DNA of 64,000 nucleotides from positions 49,504,151 to 49,568,150 of the forward strand of contig NC_134949.1 in NCBI RefSeq assembly GCF_965638725.1, given 5' to 3'. The stretch's first letter is position 1; each line of letters opens with the position of its first letter. The notes beneath the pieces were generated by a model. That model did no database searches and was not told the origin of the DNA. It saw only the letters and a program-made list of their open reading frames with translations. Positions 11,684-22,200 of the stretch are shown in pieces. The position numbers were made by a program, and so were the translations under genes. Source of the stretch: Aptenodytes patagonicus (taxonomy: Eukaryota > Chordata > Aves > Sphenisciformes > Spheniscidae).

Positions 11684-11832
11684 GCGGCTGGCTCGGCGGG
11701 CGGGCTGCACCCCTCCAACTCCGCACAACTTATCTCCCTCCGCCCCAGGAAAATGAATCACGCAGCCCCCCCGCACCGCCTCCCCCGCGCCGGGCGGCGG
11801 TGGAGTCACGGGGAGAAGCGGCCCCGGCCCCG

Positions 11833-11898
11833 GCGCGTGTGTGTGAGGGGGGTGTGTGTGTGTGTGCGCGCGTGTGTGCGTGTGCCTGCGTGCGCGCA
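11833..11898. repeat. Alternating GT/GC microsatellite in the DUSP6 leader or promoter
   Basis: Two runs of alternating purine-pyrimidine, (GC/GT)n at 11833-11845 and 11852-11884, are separated by a short G run and followed by TGCGTGCGCGC. Such sequences favour left-handed Z-DNA. The tract lies about 210-275 bp upstream of the DUSP6 ATG, probably in the 5' UTR or core promoter. Confidence 0.85.
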
Positions 11899-12151
11899 GC
11901 CAGCCTGCCCGGTCTCCTCTTTTTTTTTGTCAATGAATCCCTGAATGAACCTGCCTAATCGCCGCTGCAGCCCGAGCCCACGGGCTTTTCCTCCGCCCCG
12001 AGTGAATGAAATCCAATTAACGTGCCGCCGAGCGGGGCTCCCCCGCTCAGCGCGGAAACACCGCGGCGGCGCCGGTGCCGCCGCCGCTGCCCCTTCCCCG
12101 CCCGCCGCCAGCAGCGCCCCTCGGCCGCGGCCCCGCGCAGCCCGGCGGCTC

Positions 12152-12209
12152 CTCAATGGGTACAACCGCGGGACGTCTCAATGGATACATTCTCCGGCGC
12201 AGCCAATGG
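12152..12209. promoter_or_regulatory. Three CAATGG boxes at exact 25-bp spacing
   Basis: CAATGG occurs at 12154, 12179 and 12204. The third copy is a full CCAATGG (NF-Y-type CCAAT box); the first two read TCAATGG. The first two 25-bp units also share TCAATGG.TACA. The spacing falls in the range commonly seen between cooperating NF-Y sites. The cluster lies about 530-590 bp upstream of the DUSP6 ATG. Binding is inferred only. Confidence 0.5.
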
Positions 12210-12298
12210 GGGCGCGCGGAAGGGGCTGTTGCCGCGGCGACGGGCCGGCTGGAACAGGTTGTGTTGATGAATCGTTAATGAGTTTGTCATTCACAAAA

Positions 12299-12325
12299 AC
12301 GGAAAGGAATTTCCGCTCCGGATAA
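12299..12325. promoter_or_regulatory. Cluster of ETS-like cores upstream of DUSP6
   Basis: GGAA cores occur at 12301 and 12306, a TTCC at 12311 and CCGGAT at 12318: four ETS-type cores within 23 bp, on both strands. DUSP6 is known to be induced by ERK through an ETS factor bound to a conserved promoter site, so this cluster about 680 bp from the ATG is a natural candidate. The GGAATTTCC at 12306 also resembles a Rel/NF-kB half-palindrome. Which site is used cannot be decided from the sequence. Confidence 0.45.
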
Positions 12326-12394
12326 GCCGAGTGCAAACAAGCGGCAGCCGCGGCGCGGCGGGCGGGGGCGGCGGGGGCAGGTGAGGGGGCGCGG

Positions 12395-12430
12395 CCCTGC
12401 CCTCCCCTCCCTTCCCCTCCCCTCCCCTCC
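12395..12430 (-). promoter_or_regulatory. G-quadruplex-type polypurine tract in the DUSP6 promoter
   Basis: On the minus (coding) strand the tract has at least six runs of three or four G separated by single A or AA, the classic intramolecular G-quadruplex pattern. The plus strand is the matching C-rich tract, which could also bind SP/KLF factors. It lies about 770-805 bp upstream of the DUSP6 start codon. Confidence 0.6.
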
Positions 12431-13290
12431 GCGGGCGCTGGCACCGGCACCAGGCGCGGGGCGGCCGCCGCCGGCGGAACAAAAGGCACCTTTTCTCTCC
12501 CTCCATGTTTTCTCTCCCTAAATCCGACGTCCGCGGGGGGCCGGCCGCGTCCCCCGTAATTCCCCAGCGCTGATCCCGGCCCGGCTTTTCATTAGGGTGT
12601 TCCGGGAATCTCATTTTTAGGGGGGCGGGTAGCCTCTGTCCTCAGCTGATCTCTACACGGGTGAAGGGTAAACCCCGAGCTAATCCCTTCCTACGCGGCC
12701 CGGCTTTATTCGCTGCACGAATTCGCCGGCACCGCTTCAGGAGCAGCCTGCGGGCACTGCTACAGCCCGGGCGGGCCACCCCAAAAACGTGACCGGGGAA
12801 AGCGGCCCGCCTCGGCGCGGCCGGCACCTCCAGGCAGCCGGTAACTGAACCGCCCTCGCCCGGCTGCGGCGTGGGGCCGCCGCCAGCGCGGAGCCCGCAG
12901 CCACCCCCGGCGGCGCGGGGAGCGCCCTGCCCGCCGCCGGCCCGGCGGGGTCCGGCCCGGCCCGGCGGGGCCCCTCGCACCTGGCAGCCCCCGCGCAGGC
13001 GGCCCCGGCCGCCGCACCGGCTCCTCCCGCGGGGCGGCCTGCGGGTGGGGCCCCGCCGCCGCCGTCCGGCGCTTCCCCCCGGCCCCGGCCGGGCGGAAGG
13101 GCACTGCGGTCTCCGCCGCACCGGGAGGCGGGGGAGGGGGGGAGCTGCGGGGCCCGGCGGAGCGGCGCCGGGGTAGCTGGGGCCGGGGGGGACCGGGCGG
13201 AGCAGCGTCGGGGGGCCGGTGGAGCGGGGCCGGCGGGCGCGGCGGGGCCGGAGGCTGAGCCGGGCGGGGTTGTTCCGAGGTGCGGGTTAG

Positions 13291-16200
13291 CAAATGGGTT
13301 AAGTGGAAAGCGAGGAGCGAAAATAAATCGGGAGAAGCCTGGCCTCAATGCTGATCCCGTCGCCAACATCTGCTTGGGAGTAAAATTGTTCTGAAGAGGC
13401 TAATCTCGTTTACGCTGCTGCTGTGCTTCCGGGGCCATTATTTTTAAGCCCAGCTGAAGGAGGTTCCTGAAGTAGCGAGCGGCTGAAGAGTGTTGACCCT
13501 GGGAACAGATAGTGGCATGGACAGTCCTGTGTGTTCTGCTCAGAAAACATCTGTGATGTTAATTAAAGTTGGCACATCAGTCACTGCAGTTTCAAGCAAG
13601 GCTGACACCCAGATGGCATTAACGGCATCCTCCCCAGCAGGGATTTTGAGAGGATCCCTGCTTGCTACCTTTTTCAAAGGCTTGAAAGTGGGACTGAAGT
13701 GTTACACAAACCTTGCCCTGCCTCTAAGCAGGGGGATTTGGCCAGGCTGATGTGCGACTCACGGGACACATGCCACGTACCTTGTCCCACCGCTCAGTGG
13801 GGGCAAATTGTCCAGTCCGCCTTGCCCACCATGGTCCTGCCCTCTCTCATTAAGGAGTTTCCAGGCTGTTCTTACCAGTTGCTTCACTTGCTGTTCAGCT
13901 CTGTGTATTCAGGGTATGGTGTTTAAATGTTCAGAGCAGCGACAGCTCAAAGCAGGAGCCTTTGACTTTTATTTATTTATTTGTTGATATCCCCCCCCGC
14001 TATATTTAAGTCTTTTGTTTTCACCCATGTCAGGGCTCAGGCAGGACAGCAAATTCTTTGGGGCTGGCACTGTTGGTCACTCTGCATTAGTATGACGGAT
14101 AGCACAGTCCTGGTAAAATGAATAATCAGGTCATAATTTAAGTACTACTTTTTTTTTTTCCCTTAAAATTGGCACCATGTTTATTCTTTATCCTTCTCCT
14201 CAAGAGTATCACATCAACTTTTGTTCAGATTTTACGAACTAATATAACCCAAACCTCAACCTTATTAACCATGGATTTCATGATTAAGAAATGAAAGTTC
14301 TGGAAACGGAAGTTCTGCAAACCATGAGCAACTGAAATAGAAATTCTCAAACCACCTGAGCTGTAGTTATCTCTTAAGGTGCAGTATAACATGATGCTCG
14401 TCTTACAACTATCTATCTCAAACATTTCTTATTACTCCATTATTGTAGTAATAAGCTGTATTTTTTCTGTTAACCTTCATCCCAACAGGAACCACAGCCA
14501 GAATAATCCTCAAATGATCAATTGTCACCTAAGGGGTCAACTTAGAAAACAAGCAGAAGGAGTCATATTAAACTACAGTGATTGTGACCTGAAAGTTAAA
14601 GGAAGGGACAATTTCAATATAACATTGTGACAATTCCCAGCAAGCTTGACACAATGATAAATACAATTTGTTTCTTGTAATCCATGTCATTATTAATTAA
14701 TAATACTGGTTCTTTAGGGTTACATTGTACTTTGATTACATTTTTTAAAATGAAGATGCACAGAAAAACATCAGCACATTGCGGAGTTAGGATTCGAAGA
14801 AAACAGAACAAGCCCCAGATTACTTCCATCAAATACTTCCATATTCATATAAGGTAAACTTGCCTCTCTGATGACTAAAATATTTTAGGAAGAAAATATG
14901 TTCTGATTATCATCTTCAGGGCATTTTCAGTGACGTTTTATGGCAGTGGTTTAAAATACAAATCTTAGTCATTCAACATTTTAACTGAAAGCTACATATT
15001 ATGCAAGCAGTTTATCAAACCCATTGAGATACCTGCCTAGTAGTAATGCAACAATAAATAATGGTAGCATTTAAGGAGATTTTTATCATTAGTACTGTCA
15101 GATCTGATTGAAATGTTATGAGCATTAAGGTTAAGTATATGAAGGCTATAAAATGTTAGATGAAGCGTGCTCAAGAGGGTTGTATTTTCCAAGTGAAGCC
15201 GGGGGCAGAGACTTGTAATATGATGGCTATAGCCAGCTCATTGCGTGGCAGCAGTCTGAGGGTGGCATCTGGCGAGTTGGGAGCCAGGCAGGAGATTTTG
15301 CACTGCAGCAGAGTTAAGTAAAATACAAATGACACCCTTTGAATTTGTAGTAGTACATCCCTCAGCACCCACCAGCTGAAGAGCTCTAAAGGGGAATGAA
15401 AACTACGTGGCACGTTGTTATCTTTGTGTTCACATGCATGTATGCACTCACTTTTCCTCTTTCTGTCTGAACCACGCTGTCCTGTCAGCCGCTGAGGGAT
15501 GCAGGAGTGGATTCAGTTAACCACGCTACCATCTGATGCTTTGTCAGAGACCAGATCTACAACCCAAGCCTCACCAGGAGGTCAGTTATCCTTCAACTTC
15601 CAGAAGATTTTATAGTACCTAGGCAGTAAGAAGAGCCTATTCCTGTTAACCATGATCCCCTCATTCATTCAGTCACTGGCAGAGTCAGCTTTTGAACCTG
15701 AAATGTTTATTTCTGGGTGGGGTGTGTTTTATTTTGTTTTGGTTTCATACCTCCCTGGCTGCGAATGAAACCTCTTCAGCGCAGCTCAAAGCTTATTCAT
15801 CATGAAAAGCCTATTTTGCTGGGTTTTGGACCGTAAACCTTTTGCTCATTCTTAGCATGTGTAGAGGCCCAAATAGATCTCCGTGAGTGCTTATAACCTG
15901 AGCTTGTCTTGGCCAGAGATGCAGACACAGAGGACAAGAGCCTCGCATGGATGATGGAGATTAGAGTTCAGTGTTGCTTTGCCCGATTCCTTCATGTCTC
16001 CCTGTAATAGAAGCCCTGGCCCTGAATTAGGCAGACAGGCTATCTACATAGTTTAATGAGAGAGAGAAGTACCAAAAAGGCAGGTGTCTATGACATTTTG
16101 AAACAAGGCCAACTGGGCCACTGTGAGATGCTTCACAGCCTGGGATACTGAGGCAGCGATGCAGAGGCGTCCTCAGGAGGCTAAGTACTGATGAAGTTTC

Positions 16201-19200
16201 TTCTTGCATTAGACATCAGGGATGGGAAAGTTTTTTTTCCTTATGTAAGTACTTTCTTCCTCTAAAGATGCAGGTTCACACCTCTCTTCTACTTGATTTG
16301 GAGCAGAATTCAACAGGAGCCTGTCTTTCTGTGAGAAGATGGGGCCTAAAATAGGAAAGGTTTTTCTGCTTCTTTGGTCAGACATTTCCCATGTTGCATC
16401 AATCAATATTTACCAAAGCAGGGACTCCAGCCTTGGTTTTCCACATCCCGCTGATGACCTGAATCAAAGTGGCAGAGACACCTCTGTCTCTGCACTGTTT
16501 AATGTCGGGCGAGTGAAGTACGCTCTGGGATTGCCTGCTGGGGAAGGCCAAGGAGCATGAAACATGCTGGCATCAGGATTTTGGTTGAGATGCCAACTCA
16601 ACTCAACTCTGGAAATGCAAGAGCTTGGAAAATGTAGTGGAGACAGGTTTCTCTGCTGACAGGTCACGCTTAGGCATGAATTTTGAGGATCTTGACTGTC
16701 AGCTTTGACTGAACCAGCAGATGCCTGTGATTCAGCTAGGTAGTCATTCAGCTTTAGACGTCAGAAGTTAGATGTTCACATTTTAGCTAGTTATTTCTTT
16801 TAATAATCACTTTCAGGGGGTCTTCAGAGAGGACAAACTGCACTCTGGAGCCACTCAGTTCCCTTCCCTGTCTCTAAATGGTGCCTAGTGTCACCAGCCC
16901 TTACTTTTAGGTGCTTACCTTACAGTCTGTGATTCTGACCTCTAGGTTTATCTGTAAGTCCCTCTCACAGTTCCTTTAATTTCAGTAAAAGTGAGAATTA
17001 ATGGTCTGTCTGTGGTAGTTTGTGTGAATGATCTATTTGAAAATAGAAATACACAAATCATCCTAGACCAAACTGATCATAAAGTACAGTGCCTTTGGTG
17101 CAAAACTGGTTAGTGCAGGGTGCCTCAAAGGCAGAACAAAAGTGCCCTATAAAGCATTTTACTTGTTTTATGTAAAGCACAAACAATTTATAGAAATGGC
17201 ATTTAACTGATTATTCAATGTCCAATTATTCACATCTAAAATAATTCCTGAAGTTGGAGAAATAAAACACTGAATTACTCCATTTAGGAAATCCTTTTGA
17301 CTCAAGTGCTTTCCTTGAAACAGCAAATAGCTGGATGACCTCAAGCACATATTTAATTGTGCCTTGTAATAAAGTAATGTAATTAGCAATTACTTAGGAA
17401 TGAAGCTTTAAAATACTTAGCTACTACAGACATGCATTTATTCAAGAGGTTTTGTTTTCTTTTGAGTTCTTGTAGTATAAACTAAGTTCCCTTCTGAATG
17501 TAGCTTATACGTGAGTTCTCCAAACGGTTCCTCAGGGTGTGCAAAGGTGAGCAGTTTTGTTTGACAGCAGATCGCTAATGGCTATAGGGTTCTCCTTTCT
17601 CAGAGGATAAAACTAAGCTTGCAAGAGGGCATTGCAAGGCACACATTTAGCCAGGCTCACAGTGTATTGGCCAAGCACACAGGCCAGCACTCTAATCTTT
17701 TTTTTCTTCTTTTTTTTTTCCTTTTTTTTTTCCCCCACCAGGTACTGCCATTGGTAGTGGCAGTTTTAGTGGCACTGACCTGTGTATCGCTTTGCAGTGG
17801 TTTACATTCTGCTGGCAACAGAAACATAGCATGGGTGGGCAGCTCTGTCTTAAAAATAATAAACATGAAGAGAACAGACGGCTATGTGTGTGCATACTTT
17901 TCTTATAATTAATTACATGTTAATTTGAAAGCTTTCAAATAAAAAATTGACTGTATAATAGAGGCAAAAAAGAGCAGCAGACTAAATTTTAAAAGTGGTA
18001 CTGAGACTGTGATTGCATAAAAATACTGATACGCCCTTAAATTTGGTGGCAGTGATTAAATTAATAAATTAGCTTACTAGTTGGAATCCAGATTCGTATG
18101 GTTCTGTTACCTTAGCTGAGGAAAATAGCAGTTCCTATTCAAAAGTCCTGATCCATGGTGCAGGAATATCATGCTATTTGTATAGGGACAGGTCTGTCCT
18201 TATATTATTTCTTTGCCAATACCAAAGAGTTCAGAAGTGTGAAGTGTGTTCTTACATTTTGCATGCTGGTGTGTTTCTCTCTGCTGTTGCCTGCTATTCA
18301 GGGACAGCCTGTATCATGCTATACTGGGCACATACATCACACCAGACGAGGCTGCTGAGAAAATGCTATAATCTCTTTAGTGCTGCCCATTTTGATGCGC
18401 TTGGAAGGGCTTACTAGGCACTAACGTGTGGGCTTACCTGGGGAGGTATTAGTGCTATCGCTCAAGTATGTTCCTTCAATAGCATTGTCCCATTTTCATC
18501 CCGTTCACTCATCCTACAAGGAAGCAAACCTGACAGCATCAAGAAAGTGTAGAAAGCAGCTTTCTGTACCCAATGCTAAAGATTTATTTTCCTCTGCGTT
18601 TACGAGGTCCCCTGATCCTAAATCTCTCTCTTGTTCTGACCATGGGAATAAAGCCTGCCCCTGGGATGACTGAAGGCTTGTTCTAGACTGTGAAAAGAGT
18701 AAACAAGGACTGCGTTTGCACAGTGCAGGGTAAATCAGCTGTGCAGAGAGCAGAGCAGGGACAGCAAATTACGTAAGAAAAAGATCTTCACCCTGGGACA
18801 GGCATATTCAGGAAAAGAAATGCTGTGCAGCTATCTTATGTTCTGGTTCCAAAGAGAAGCAATTAGGAGTCCAACCCAGGCATGAACAATTCAATTTCCG
18901 CTGTCTGTTTTTTATATGGCCACTGGAATGTGTCCTGGGGACCCGACGGAGCCGAGCACACAGTTTGGCTCCAGGATGTCACAGGGGGAGAGACATAGAC
19001 ATATATGTCCTGGCACCTGCAACTCCCATTTAGCACATCTGTTTTACTTTTCACAGATGTAACCCGCGTGGGGACCTCTCCTGGGCCAGGCAGGATCTGC
19101 ACCAAATGGGGTAAATGCATTGACAGAGGCAAGAGTTTCCTTATTACTGGGGCTGGGGGTTTCCCTGGTGACCTGCTGCTGTCAAACACGGTTTGGTAAA

Positions 19201-22200
19201 AGCTTATCGAGAGAGAAGCACCAAACTGATGGCCCGGCCTAGGTGCTAAAACGTCCTACTCTGTTAAAAAACAAACTCAAATCACATGCTGAATTTGAAG
19301 CACCAGCGGCGTTGCTGGCTTCCAGGGGACAGCACGTGACATAAGTCTTCGCATCCTGCCGTGCAAGGGCCTAGCTTTCTGGTTTAGTTTGCTACATTTT
19401 GCACACACACACACCCCCAAGAAAAAAAAAAAGGAACAGGAGATAAAAAGAAAACTGCCAAACTACAGTGGTCTCAAGGGGTCAGTCACCACAACTCCCA
19501 AGTCCCACAGATCAACCTAGTAATTTCTTTTCATCTGGAAGCTCAAGAGACATTGGTCAGTGGGAGAGGGAAACCAGTAGAAAGAATTTGGTGTAAATAG
19601 AACAAATGGGGAAAGGATAATGCCCTAAACACGAGGCGGTATTAAAAATGGCTGGGGCAGTATTGGGTTGTGCACATTACTGGGAAAGTATATATTTAAG
19701 GTGTACAGTCCTTTTGAAAGGCATGCATCTCAAGGTATAGCCATAAATGGGGATGGTAGTTATTTCTTCACCTTTGATTCAGCATTTAAGAGCTTTGCAG
19801 TGTACAACATACCTTGATGATTGGGTGTGTACAAGTGTAATCTCTGCAAATGTTGACAAGAGAATTACTGCTGTTAAGTTTATCCTGGCTTTAATATGCT
19901 TAGATGTTTATCAGGACTTAATGGTAGAACTGCCCCATCCCAATACCAGGTCGTCACTTGGTATGTCAGAGCACAATGGCATGATGATTACAGTACTGTT
20001 CATGGTCACAGTTTATGTTACTCATTTGGTACATTGGTGCCACCAGCATACCACAAAGGTAAATTATATTAAATTATTACTTTCTCTGAGCAGTTTTGTA
20101 GTATAGCTGTAAAGTATAAACTGTTTTCACAAAGTTTCCTGTTCTGGCTAAACCGCGCACATAAATCTCTGTTCAAGCGTTCACAAGAGGTTGCTGTAGA
20201 GATGCCTACACCCCTATGCTTTCCAGTGATGCATTGGAGCCTCCCTGCTCTTTCTTAGAGGTTTTCTCCAGTAACTTATAAATGTTGGTTTGTTATTTTG
20301 TTTTTGCTTCCAGTCCCATTTTGCACCAATCATCTGCTTCATTTCATGTGTCAGTCTCATCAGGTCAGAGGAGTTAAGCATTTCTGGATCACATCAGAAT
20401 TTGAATGGGAATAAGACAGAAGCGTGCAGGAAGCAAGGACCCGGATCCAGCAGTGCCCTGCTCCCTTTCCAGTCTGCGCCAGGTCAGTGCCTCAGCACAG
20501 GGTTAGGATGAGCTGCACAGAGGGGAGCGCTGTCCTGCAGATAAGAAGGTTCATGGCCAGCTGTAATAACTGGGTTCAGAAAGGCGAACATTACACAGCA
20601 CGGAGGTCAAAACTGAGTAGGTTGTAGGTACAGTTGCTTCTGTATCTTGTTTCAGCAAGCAGAATCCAGAAGACTCACAGCCAGCCACATCTAATCCCAG
20701 CTCTGCCCTTATATGGGGCTCAGGCAGGTTTTTGGAGAGCAGATACCCTCCGCAGCGCTGCCATTCTTGGCTGTTTCCTCTGTGATGGGTGGGCAGGATC
20801 CCAAAGATATAGATTATCCTTTTTTTTTTCCCTGAGTGAAGTGTAACTTTATTGAATCAGGGAAATCACATTAGAATTACGCTATAGATGATGTATCCTA
20901 GATGGTTAGGTCTTCAGATACGTAGAGGAACGCTCAGTGAGTCAGCCCTGCAGTTTTTGGTGGAGTAGGTCTATTCCGGCGTGTGGGTGTTAGCAGAACA
21001 ATTACGTAAGTGTCAGGGTAGTGAGGAACTTTTGACATTTCTGGCAGCTTAACTGAGTTCTTTTCAGTCAAAAATACACTAATTGTTGTTCTCTTGCATT
21101 GAACACACATCATTGCCTTAACTGGATTTGGGGGGCATTTTTTTAAGCATCAGTTGTCAGCACAAGATATTGGAGCAGTTTTATTCTTGAGAAAACAGGA
21201 GATTTTTCACAGTTACAGTGAGACGAACATTTGTGAGAACCATTTTAAATCATATAAGAGGGTGCGAAAGTTGCTGTGCCATATGCCTGGAATTTACTAT
21301 GGTAAAGCTAATTACTGCCACTGAATGCAAGGGCCCGTCAGCATTTTCATCATCACACCCACCCTCAACACCTTTTCTCTTTTTTTTTTTGAGTTTTAGT
21401 TTGCCTGACTTTTTTGCTTATATAGTTTTTGGGCTAAAGAATGATAATGCAACCTCCAAGCTAACCCTTGAAATGCCTTATGGCCTATATTCAAGGTGAG
21501 TAGGTTTGGTGCCCCACTGAAGTATGGTGGATTAAATTACAAGGCAACTGCTTTTCTACATGTATTACACAGGGAAAGAAGGAGAATTGGTTTGTTTCCC
21601 AAGAGCAAGATACCAAAATTAGTCAGACTAGGTCAGTGTCCAAATGGGATTTTCAGAGAAGATTTCCCTCTAAAGATTAAATACGAAAGAAACAAAACCT
21701 GGTAATTTTCTTTCTTATTTGATCAAAGTTTGTGCCTTTGGTACCAAAAACCTCCAGTCAAACTAGCCAGTGTTTTTTTAAATCTGGATAAATATGAAAT
21801 CTTTCAAATGATCATGACCTTGATATACTCTCTCTTCTTCTACATGGTACAATTCATGAGCCAGGTCACAACTCTGAATGGAGCTGGGCATCCAATTGAC
21901 ATGCCTGAGTGATTGTCTAGCAAAACAGCATTTGTCCATGGCTCTTGGAGAGTCAATAAATGGCTGTAGGATGTTTTTCACCTAAAAAAAAGTATATTTT
22001 CTGAAGTCAGTTAGAGAGAAGGGCTCTGTTATGTGCTCTGTGGGTTCAGAGGGAGAACTGAACCTACCAGCTGTGTGGGTGCTTGTCCACATGCACCACG
22101 TTGGCTGTGTTAGCAAGGCCTTACCGAGACTGGAAGTATGTAAGATGAGGACTCTACCAGTGACAGTATGTGGTGAGGAATCACTGGGATAACCTGTGTT

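Larger units (their letters stand above)
10900..13290. promoter_or_regulatory. CpG island spanning the DUSP6 promoter and first exon
   Basis: GC content rises abruptly near 10.9 kb and falls back at about 13.3 kb. CpG dinucleotides are dense throughout, unlike in the AT-rich flanks. No TATA box is evident upstream of exon 1, which fits a CpG-island promoter with dispersed starts. The stretch 12,850-13,260 is extreme, with degenerate tandem units such as GGCGGAGCGGCGCCGGGG at 13157 and a near copy 40 bp later. The promoter proper is probably the part from 11.7 to 12.5 kb. Confidence 0.85.

Noticed and set aside
12642-13369. Several overlapping frames of 100-210 codons in the CpG island
   Set aside because: Composition is almost only Arg, Pro, Ala and Gly in all frames and on both strands, as expected of stop-poor GC-rich DNA.
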